Assembly (NCBI GenBank): GCA_002329205.1
Contig: DCTC01000001.1
Span: 286,374 to 350,373 of the forward strand
Source of the DNA: Candidatus Roizmanbacteria bacterium UBA1450
Lineage (GTDB): Bacteria; Patescibacteriota; Microgenomatia; UBA1406; GWC2-37-13
DNA: 64,000 bases
Direction: 5' to 3'
The translations under genes were made by a program, and so were the position numbers. The notes beneath the pieces are model-generated. The model was not told where the DNA came from. It did no database searches and saw only the letters and a program-made list of their open reading frames with translations. Positions 58,297-64,000 of the stretch are shown piece after piece; position 1 is the first letter of the stretch; every line of letters starts with the position of its first letter.

Positions 58297-59064
58297 TTAC
58301 CGTTGTTGTTTCTGCCATGCCTTGATATACACCACCCACCACCTCACCGCAGAAAACAATGCCCATACAAACCCGGGAAACCCATCCTGGAAGCCTTTGT
58401 GACGGAAGTATATACTGAAAAATGTTCCGAGCGGTTTCATGACAAAATAACAGAGTCCACAGAGTTCCTGTTTTTCTTCCTTTATTTTCATGGCATCCAG
58501 AGTGGTATATCTGTTCCATCTGTTCAGATAACGATCGAAGTTGGGATCTGCGTAGTGCAGGATATCTTTGTGCAGCGTCCCGACTTTCCCTTTGACGACT
58601 ACATTTTCATGGACATCCTTACAGGGAAAATGTGCTGATCCTCTTTTATACAAACGTATTGTTGCATCTGGATATATCCCGCCTTTTTCGAGAAATTTGG
58701 ATAAAAACCAATTTTTGCGGGGAATCCAGTATCCGGCGTAGGTTTCAGTCATCTTACCTTCAACAATTCGCAATATTTCATCTTTTAGTTCGGGACTTAC
58801 CGCTTCATCTGCATCAAGCTGCAATACCCACTCCCCTTTTGCATGCTCTATCGCTTTTTGTTTATTGATATGGAACATGGGAGGATTCTCCTCCGAATAT
58901 ACTTTCACTTTATTCCCGTACGACTTGGCGATTTCAACCGTTTTGTCTTCGGAGCCGCCGTCTACAATGATTACTTCATCGACAAAGTCGTATGCTGAAT
59001 CAAGTGGATAGTGAATAAATTGTTCCTCGTTGAAAGTTGCTATACAAAGGGATAGTTTTGCCAT
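58297..59064 (-). CDS. Family 2 glycosyltransferase (WaaE/KdtX-like)
   Basis: 255 residues. The GT-A start LSLCIATFNEEQFIHYPLDS, then D-E-V-I-I-V-D-G-G-S-E-D-K-T, and the D-x-D equivalent LQLDADEAVSPEL are as expected. The middle W-I-P-R-K-N-W-F and G-G-I-Y-P-D-A-T-I-R-L-Y-K-R motifs match the WaaE/KdtX-like branch of family 2, whose known members add sugars to lipid-linked cores. The C-terminal aromatic part may touch the membrane. Ends 7 nt from the convergent histidine kinase stop. The acceptor is unknown. Confidence 0.88.
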   Translation of the reverse strand: MAKLSLCIATFNEEQFIHYPLDSAYDFVDEVIIVDGGSEDKTVEIAKSYGNKVKVYSEENPPMFHINKQKAIEHAKGEWVLQLDADEAVSPELKDEILRIVEGKMTETYAGYWIPRKNWFLSKFLEKGGIYPDATIRLYKRGSAHFPCKDVHENVVVKGKVGTLHKDILHYADPNFDRYLNRWNRYTTLDAMKIKEEKQELCGLCYFVMKPLGTFFSIYFRHKGFQDGFPGFVWALFSAVRWWVVYIKAWQKQQR

Positions 59065-59127
59065 ACTGATAGTATACTACGAACTACGCTCTACCAACTA
59101 CAAACTTTATCATGTTATAATATACCC

Positions 59128-59667
59128 ATGATTTTACCGATTGTGAAAGTCCCAAACAAAGTATTGAATACTCCTACCAAACAGGTGAAAAATTTTGATA
59201 CCAAACTAAAAAAGCTAATATCCGATATGACAGATACTCTTCTTTCTGCAAAAGATCCTGAAGGTGTAGGGCTTGCAGCAACACAGGTAGGCGTCGGTCT
59301 TTCTGTATTTATCACCCGTCCCGACAAACGGGCAAAAGTTCGTGAATACATAAATCCGATTATCCTCGAGATTGAGGATATTGAAATGAACAGATCAAAA
59401 GATAACGACAACGGAAAAACTACATTGGAAGGATGCTTGTCTGTTGACCGGATCTGGTCTCCCATTGAACGGCCACAACGGGTACTTCTCGCTTACCAGA
59501 GGCTGGATGGCACAAAACATGAAGAATGGTTTGAGGGCTTTAAGGCTGTTATTATCCAGCATGAAGTAGATCATCTCAACGGGATTCTGTTTACTTCCCG
59601 GGCAATGGAGCAAAATTCTCCGCTCTACGAAGAAAAAAACGGTGAACTTGAAGAAATGAAAGTATAA
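59128..59667 (+). CDS. def: Peptide deformylase
   Basis: 179 residues. The three deformylase motifs are intact: G-V-G-L-A-A-T-Q (about 48-55), E-G-C-L-S-V with the metal Cys, and Q-H-E-V-D-H-L-N-G with the HExxH His/Glu set. It removes the formyl group from nascent proteins and uses a divalent metal. TATAAT with extended TGT ends 6 nt before the ATG, so the transcript is predicted to be leaderless. Its stop is separated by 1 bp from the convergent rpmB stop. Confidence 0.96.
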   Translation: MILPIVKVPNKVLNTPTKQVKNFDTKLKKLISDMTDTLLSAKDPEGVGLAATQVGVGLSVFITRPDKRAKVREYINPIILEIEDIEMNRSKDNDNGKTTLEGCLSVDRIWSPIERPQRVLLAYQRLDGTKHEEWFEGFKAVIIQHEVDHLNGILFTSRAMEQNSPLYEEKNGELEEMKV

Positions 59668-59668
59668 T

Positions 59669-59953
59669 TTATGCAGCTGCCTGAGCAGGAACCACATTTG
59701 AAGGGATATTTTTGAGCTGAACAAACGGTTTCTTCCCGTCAGTTATATCCTTTTTCACTCTTTTCAGACATTTCATACAAAGCTTGACTCTCTGTTCTTT
59801 CCCCTGTTCAAGAATAACCACCGGCTGGAGATTCGGTCTGAACAGTTTCGGAGTCTTCTGAGCTCTCTTTTTCCATCGACCTCCCGCCACACCACGATGA
59901 TGTGTGTGAGATCTTCCGTACATAACGCCTTTTCCACAGTGATAACATTCCAT
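59669..59953 (-). CDS. rpmB: 50S ribosomal protein L28
   Basis: 94 residues from the ATG at 59953 (MECYHCGKG). The frame extends to 60019 but the L28 family begins at this Met. C-x2-C (CYHCGKG) and a second C-x2-C (KLCMKCLKR) make the zinc-ribbon form. The core GRSHTHHRGVAGGRWKKRAQ and FRPNLQPV is typical. The C-terminal tail after VKKDI is slightly longer and Ala-rich. It is a component of the large subunit near the exit site. No other ribosomal protein gene is adjacent. Confidence 0.95.
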   Translation of the reverse strand: MECYHCGKGVMYGRSHTHHRGVAGGRWKKRAQKTPKLFRPNLQPVVILEQGKEQRVKLCMKCLKRVKKDITDGKKPFVQLKNIPSNVVPAQAAA

Positions 59954-60047
59954 AATTATTTTAAATGAGATTTTTAAGTCAAGATTTTTTATGATATCAT
60001 AAAGGGTTGCAGAATGCAATATACTTTATTTCCAGTTACGTTATATT

Positions 60048-60689
60048 ATGTTAGCTATTTTATTCAATAATCCGATTCTTTTTATACTGAGCGCTGTATC
60101 TCTTGTTGTTGCGATATCAATACATGAATTTGCCCACGCAAAAATGGCTGACCATCTGGGCGATCCAACGCCTCGGCTCCAGGGCAGAGTTACATTGAAT
60201 CCGAAAGCTCACCTTGATCTGTACGGTACAATTTTTCTTTTACTGGTCGGTTTCGGGTGGGGCAAGCCCGTCCAGTTTGATCCATTCAATCTGGATAATG
60301 CCCGACGCGATGCAGCACTCATCTCGATTGTAGGACCGATATCGAATTTTCTTTTAGCTATACTAAGCTCTGTGATACTGTATTTGTTCACATTATTTGG
60401 CGGAGGTATTCCTGTTATTATAGGATCTGTATTGATAGTCTTTATCCAGATGAATATTTTGCTGGGTGTGTTCAATCTCCTACCTATTCATCCGCTAGAC
60501 GGATTTAAAATTGTTGAAGGAGTTCTTAGTGAGAAACAAGCTCGGGAGTGGCACCAGCTGGAACGTTTCGGATTCCTGTTCCTTATTATGCTTATCTTCC
60601 CATTCGGAGGTCAATCAATGCTCCATGCACTGCTTGATCCGATCATGTCATTTCTTAATGGATTGTTGATTCCGGGGCGATTTATGTAA
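60048..60689 (+). CDS. Site-2 protease family (M50) membrane metalloprotease
   Basis: 213 residues with about five membrane helices. The zinc motif H-E-x-x-H is in ISIHEFAHAKMADHLGD (about 26-42), and the second metal-binding motif N-x-x-P-x-x-P-L-D-G is in FNLLPIHPLDGFK (about 142-154). There is no PDZ or CBS domain, so it is the short form like YwhC/Rv. It cleaves within the membrane, with substrates such as anti-sigma factors or signal peptides in other bacteria; here unknown. The stop is immediately followed by the convergent stop of the next gene. Confidence 0.9.
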   Translation: MLAILFNNPILFILSAVSLVVAISIHEFAHAKMADHLGDPTPRLQGRVTLNPKAHLDLYGTIFLLLVGFGWGKPVQFDPFNLDNARRDAALISIVGPISNFLLAILSSVILYLFTLFGGGIPVIIGSVLIVFIQMNILLGVFNLLPIHPLDGFKIVEGVLSEKQAREWHQLERFGFLFLIMLIFPFGGQSMLHALLDPIMSFLNGLLIPGRFM

Positions 60690-61700
60690 TCAATTGCAGT
60701 TTGCCGCAGCACGCACCCAAGGTGTGGAATGGCTTTCTCCCCCCACTTCATCTTCCACTCGCACCTGGCAGTAGACTCGTTCACCTGAAGCAGGCTTGAC
60801 TTTCAAAGTAGCCGAGTTGGATGAAATATCGGTGTGAGCATTGTTGTAATACCATACAACCTGTTTGTCTGACCCTTCAGTAAAGCTGGTATTTTTACAT
60901 TGAATAACGTATCTATTGAAAGCATTTCGACAACTTTGAGGCTTTGTATCAAAACTATCCCACGTCCATTCCGAACAGCTGTCTCCGGCCTGTAAATAAT
61001 TTAATTTACACAGATTTGAAACGATGAGAACGACGGTTGGTGTCGGTATGGGAGTACTGTACGTCTGATAGCCTGAAGGCCGCGGTGTCCCGGACTCAGT
61101 TTGATTTGAAATACATTTGAAATAATCGGCAGCACTGCACCCTTTGCCGAGTTTTTTCTGGATTTCTTCGCAGGACGTTACCGTACACCGGTCAGTACTA
61201 ATGCCTGCTTCCTCCGTTGCCTCAGCATCTTCACCTTTTGCGACACGTGTGGAAATACCTTTAATTGCTTCCAGCACATCTTCTCCATCTTTTGTTTTGG
61301 TTGTAAAGGTCCAGGGTACACCGTCATTGTCATACACGTTTCCGTTTATTCTGAGTTGCAGGTAATAGGTCGTAGCAGGTGCCAATAACGTAAGCTTTAC
61401 TTCATGTTCTTTCAGATTCTCCGTTTCCGGTGCATAGGAATTGAGGGCAGAAGGAGATGTCCCGTATTCAATGACGCCTTGCGTCTTTTTGTCTGTGTGC
61501 CATGTAATGACTGCCGATGACTTGGTGATATCACGCGCCACAAAATCAACCGGATTTTCGTTCCCCACACCTGATACGAAGCCCTGTACAGCCATTGCCA
61601 GAAATAAAATGACCGGCAGTCCGATAAATACTATTAACGCCGCAAAAATATATGTCAGCTTGAAATTTGATCGTATCTGAGAAGGGATAAACGAAGTCAT
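60690..61700 (-). CDS. Anchored protein with fibronectin type III domain
   Basis: 336 residues. A membrane helix at about 15-37 (TYIFAALIVFIGLPVILFLAMAV) is followed by an FN3-like domain (about 50-145: SAVITWHTDKKTQGVIEYG, then LLAPATTYYLQLRI and WTFTTK), in the purple-acid-phosphatase N-terminal style. The region 150-215 has acidic and Cys-containing segments (DRCTVTSCEEI, KGCSAADYFKCI). A final beta domain holds several Cys (LCKLNYL, DSCSEW, SCRNAF) and Trp. A surface-exposed adhesin or carbohydrate-related role is possible. It is the first of four minus-strand surface genes. Confidence 0.75.
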   Translation of the reverse strand: MTSFIPSQIRSNFKLTYIFAALIVFIGLPVILFLAMAVQGFVSGVGNENPVDFVARDITKSSAVITWHTDKKTQGVIEYGTSPSALNSYAPETENLKEHEVKLTLLAPATTYYLQLRINGNVYDNDGVPWTFTTKTKDGEDVLEAIKGISTRVAKGEDAEATEEAGISTDRCTVTSCEEIQKKLGKGCSAADYFKCISNQTESGTPRPSGYQTYSTPIPTPTVVLIVSNLCKLNYLQAGDSCSEWTWDSFDTKPQSCRNAFNRYVIQCKNTSFTEGSDKQVVWYYNNAHTDISSNSATLKVKPASGERVYCQVRVEDEVGGESHSTPWVRAAANCN

Positions 61701-61757
61701 GTATACATGATACCATTCGCAAGCCCAAATCGTAAATAGATTTATTGCTATCCGAGC

Positions 61758-62408
61758 TTAAACAACACGGATAAGTAGTCGAAGACCGAAACCCACAACG
61801 ACCAGGAGGCCTCCCAAAGAAGAATACAGTACCATTGTTTCATAGACGCCGCTCTCCGGCAATGAAGTCGGCTTCGTTGCTGCCGAGGTTCCTGTTCCGT
61901 CCGAGACGGTCACGTCATGCACGCCCAGCTTGCTACAATCAATGATATTGGATGCATTGATATCATTCTGATTAATTTTTGAAGTTTCCGTTTGAGTCAG
62001 ATCACAAGTGAATTTTAGTTGCGTTTCTCCTGTCTCAACAGCTTTGAAGACCAAGGTTGCCACAGTCCCCGTTCCTGTCTTGTATTCACCTTGATTGGCG
62101 ACTACACCGGCTACATACAACTGATCAGTTTCCGGAATATTGGTCACGATCGGAAAAAAATCACCACCGGTGACGGATTGAAGCGACACAATACTGCTGT
62201 CATACGTAATATAGATATCAGCTCCCGCAACCTGACTGGTCCCGGTATCGATAGTTACGTCTACCGAAAATGATTCGTCTACATCTACTTCAGAACTTTC
62301 GGGATCAAACAGCAAGGCTGCAGCTTGTGCATGCACGGCTCCCACGGTAAGGACAAACACTGAACCAAAAAGCAGTACCAGTATATGTTTGACCAAACCT
62401 TTCAACAT
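61758..62408 (-). CDS. Cohesin-domain surface protein with LPESG-type sorting signal
   Basis: 216 residues from the ATG at 62408 (a TTG at 62420 is possible). A signal peptide of about 30 residues (ILVLLFGSVFVLTVGAVHAQAA) is followed by a cohesin domain (about 35-165: FSVDVTIDTGTSQVAGADIYITYD, SIVSLQSVTGGDFF and TGTGTVATLVFKAVETGETQL). The Ser/Thr linker and LPESG at about 185, then a hydrophobic helix and R at the end (GLRLLIRVV), look like a sortase substrate tail. Cohesins bind dockerins; a dockerin-bearing protein is encoded two genes upstream. No sortase gene is in the window. Confidence 0.82.
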   Translation of the reverse strand: MLKGLVKHILVLLFGSVFVLTVGAVHAQAAALLFDPESSEVDVDESFSVDVTIDTGTSQVAGADIYITYDSSIVSLQSVTGGDFFPIVTNIPETDQLYVAGVVANQGEYKTGTGTVATLVFKAVETGETQLKFTCDLTQTETSKINQNDINASNIIDCSKLGVHDVTVSDGTGTSAATKPTSLPESGVYETMVLYSSLGGLLVVVGFGLRLLIRVV

Positions 62409-62424
62409 GTATAGAAACAAAATA

Positions 62425-63099
62425 TTAATTGACCTTTATAAACGCCGAACCCACCTGTGGTTCCATGATAACAACATCTGCGTCAATAAGCTGAGTTCGT
62501 TCCTGACCTTTGGTGGAAAGGACTGTTACTACTCCTTCACCGCTTGTTATCGGTTTCAGAACCACTTTTAAGACGGGTGTGTCATTGAATACTGTCGGAT
62601 CCTGTGCCTGAAGATCTTTGATACCGGTTACGGCATGGTACATGCCTCTATCAAATGCACGGATCTGAAATGTCGGCAGCTCAGAGGTGATATTGACTAC
62701 TTCAAATTGTGCGGGATCAATACCAACGAGCAGATCATAACCGGTAATATCTTTTCCTCCGGAGAACGCATGGATATACACAGTGACCTCTTCACCTGTG
62801 CGCGCTGCTGATTCAGGAGCTTTTACTTCTACCCATGGGATACTCCTGTCTTTGATATTTGACGCGAAAAGCTCCAGTTCTTCCTGATTTGTATTGGTCT
62901 CTACTTGCGGATTGACAAGATGCAAAGCTTCCTGCATTCGGGCTTTCAGCTTTGGGTTGGTAAGAACTACAAAGCCTCCCAATGCAATTAGAAGAATGAC
63001 CACTGTGATAAAGATCATTCGATAATTGTATCTATGATGCGGTTCTTCAGAGATCATTTGAGCGGAATTAAGAGGTCCGTATGACTGGTTTTCTTCCAT
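62425..63099 (-). CDS. Membrane-anchored cohesin-like protein
   Basis: 224 residues. A polar N-terminal segment precedes a membrane helix (about 29-47, IFITVVILLIALGGFVVL). A linker (to about 85) leads to a cohesin-like beta domain (about 88-220: EVTVYIHAFSGGKDITGYDLLVGID, then FEVVNIT and VFNDTPVLKVVLKPITSGEGVVTVL). The fold assignment rests on strand order and the I-T-G-Y-D-L-L-V pattern. It would face outside. It lies 17 nt upstream of the LPESG protein gene, likely in one transcript with the cohesin-dockerin gene beyond. Confidence 0.7.
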   Translation of the reverse strand: MEENQSYGPLNSAQMISEEPHHRYNYRMIFITVVILLIALGGFVVLTNPKLKARMQEALHLVNPQVETNTNQEELELFASNIKDRSIPWVEVKAPESAARTGEEVTVYIHAFSGGKDITGYDLLVGIDPAQFEVVNITSELPTFQIRAFDRGMYHAVTGIKDLQAQDPTVFNDTPVLKVVLKPITSGEGVVTVLSTKGQERTQLIDADVVIMEPQVGSAFIKVN

Positions 63100-63200
63100 A
63101 CTTTTATACTAACTGATAACAATAGATGAATCAATGCGAATTATGCATCAGAGAAATAAGGGAGTTCTGATTTGGATCCATCATTCCCTGTTTCGTTCCT

Positions 63201-64000
63201 TTATAACTCTTCGTCATATTTAAAGCCCAAGGCTGCCATAACCAATGAGTAATCCTGGGTATCAATAATCCCGTCAAGATTCAGATCACCTCTGGTGAGT
63301 GCTGACGCACCTGTATTGCCGAAATTTTGACGGATGAAAATAATATCTGCCGCATCAACCACCTGATTTTGAACCGGGATATCACCCGCCAGAATTACCA
63401 CATTGCTGAAATCAAGATTATTTCCGCCTTCTTTGAGTTCGATCTCTCCGTTATTTTCACATCGATACGTACCGGGCACATTTTCCTGAGGTGTTGCTTG
63501 ACAGATTTTACGCGACAAATGTTTGGGTCCTTTGATGAGTACCGCATACTCTTCCGAGAGTGGAACGTCGTTGATCTTCATAACGCCATTCCATAGGCCG
63601 CTTCCGTCAGCCTTAAATTGCACAACCTGGTCATTCTTAAATCCTCTGCTTCCCTCCAGATCTACTCGCACATTCATGGTGTCATATGCTGCGACCGGCT
63701 GTTTTGTAATTCCCTGAAAACGCACCTTCATATTGAGTTCAACATCAGCAGTCTCCCCTGATGATGTCGATTTCGTGGGTGTCGGCTGCTGGATCTGGGT
63801 AGGTGTCGGATCGTCTGAGGATGATGAAGTTATCGTAACGGTATGTGGCGAAAGTTTGCTACAATCGATCACATTTGTGCCGCTGACATCGTTTCGGATT
63901 ATTTTCGAGGTTTCATCTTTGGAAGGATCACATGAGAATGTTATCTCTGTAGTACCGGCCGCAAACGGTGTAAACTCAATTCGAGCCAACGTTCCTTTTC
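63201..64000 (-). CDS. Cohesin-dockerin protein, N-terminal part cut by window edge
   Basis: The frame is open to the right edge, so the true start is missing. The visible N-terminal part is the end of a cohesin domain (IEFTPFAAGTTEITFSCDP, then NVIDCSKLSPHTVTI) that closely resembles the cohesin at 61758-62408. A Ser/Thr/Pro linker (PTPTQIQQPTPTKSTS) leads to a second beta domain. The C-terminus is a type I dockerin (last 60 residues): VDAADIIFIRQNFG and GDLNLDGIIDTQDYSLVMAALG, with Asp/Asn at the calcium loop positions. A cohesin and a dockerin in one chain suggest chain-like or cross-linked assembly on the cell surface. Confidence 0.85.
   Translation of the reverse strand, partial: KGTLARIEFTPFAAGTTEITFSCDPSKDETSKIIRNDVSGTNVIDCSKLSPHTVTITSSSSDDPTPTQIQQPTPTKSTSSGETADVELNMKVRFQGITKQPVAAYDTMNVRVDLEGSRGFKNDQVVQFKADGSGLWNGVMKINDVPLSEEYAVLIKGPKHLSRKICQATPQENVPGTYRCENNGEIELKEGGNNLDFSNVVILAGDIPVQNQVVDAADIIFIRQNFGNTGASALTRGDLNLDGIIDTQDYSLVMAALGFKYDEEL

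Noticed and set aside
1..64000. CRISPR arrays, insertion sequences, integrases and rRNA genes
   Set aside because: I looked for regularly spaced direct repeats, transposase or recombinase motifs and rRNA landmarks and saw none; only short palindromes and hairpins are repeated.

Overview
The window reads as a piece of a compact bacterial chromosome, most likely from the Candidate Phyla Radiation / Patescibacteria, with Microgenomates as the best guess. This is an inference. It rests on tightly packed short genes, convergent stop codons that touch or overlap, many single-pass surface proteins with Pro/Thr-rich linkers, cohesin/dockerin-type surface proteins, a TraG/HerA-like ATPase, a type IV pilin-like protein, and few biosynthetic genes. 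TGA works as an ordinary stop, so Gracilibacteria/Absconditabacteria-type recoding is unlikely. Nothing in the window settles the exact lineage.

Layout. 1-4300: a cut-off secreted protein gene (minus) and a five-gene operon of unknown function (PH-domain membrane protein, two soluble proteins, two small membrane proteins) between a structured leader and a composite terminator. 4360-8440: a disordered repeat protein, a Ycf46-like AAA+ ATPase and an AmrS-type radical SAM enzyme. 8480-10115: argininosuccinate synthase fused to an MGS-like domain. 10256-12370: a frameshifted microbial-type PARG gene facing a putative ADP-ribosyltransferase whose own promoter, palindrome, leader peptide and attenuator can be read; tRNA-Leu follows. 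12.7-20.2 kb: housekeeping genes (methyltransferase, PAP2 phosphatase, HD protein, dnaB, metallo-beta-lactamase-fold protein, hsp20 with a CIRCE-like operator, tRNA-Thr, SpoU methyltransferase). 20.4-24.3 kb: surface proteins, including one behind a roughly 370-nt leader with very strong RNA structure. 24.2-30.3 kb: glycan genes (GT2, a 1348-residue GT-C-like membrane protein, an RmlD-like reductase). 30.5-43.3 kb: surface protein, TraG-like ATPase, YtxH protein, Kef-type antiporter, another polytopic protein, and an RND pump with its adaptor. 43.3-55 kb: MFS carrier, pilin-like protein, DUF368 protein, MgtE-type transporter and several anchored envelope proteins. 55.2-60.7 kb: ychF, a PAS histidine kinase, GT2, def, rpmB and a site-2 protease. 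60.7-64 kb: FN3, cohesin and cohesin-dockerin surface proteins, the last cut by the window edge.

Two modes of gene expression stand out. Most ordinary genes have a -10 hexamer, often extended (TGn), ending 5-8 nt before the ATG and no Shine-Dalgarno sequence, so they are predicted to make leaderless mRNAs. A second, visibly GC-richer set (genes starting at 671-, 1545+, 11986-, 22539+, 30550+, 37993-, 43373+, 55041-) has strong AAGGAGG-type ribosome sites. Most members of this set sit behind 100-370 nt leaders with multiple hairpins, some shaped like attenuators. This class, and the ADP-ribosyltransferase/PARG locus inside it, are the best candidates for undescribed biology here. No CRISPR array, transposase, integrase or rRNA gene was seen.
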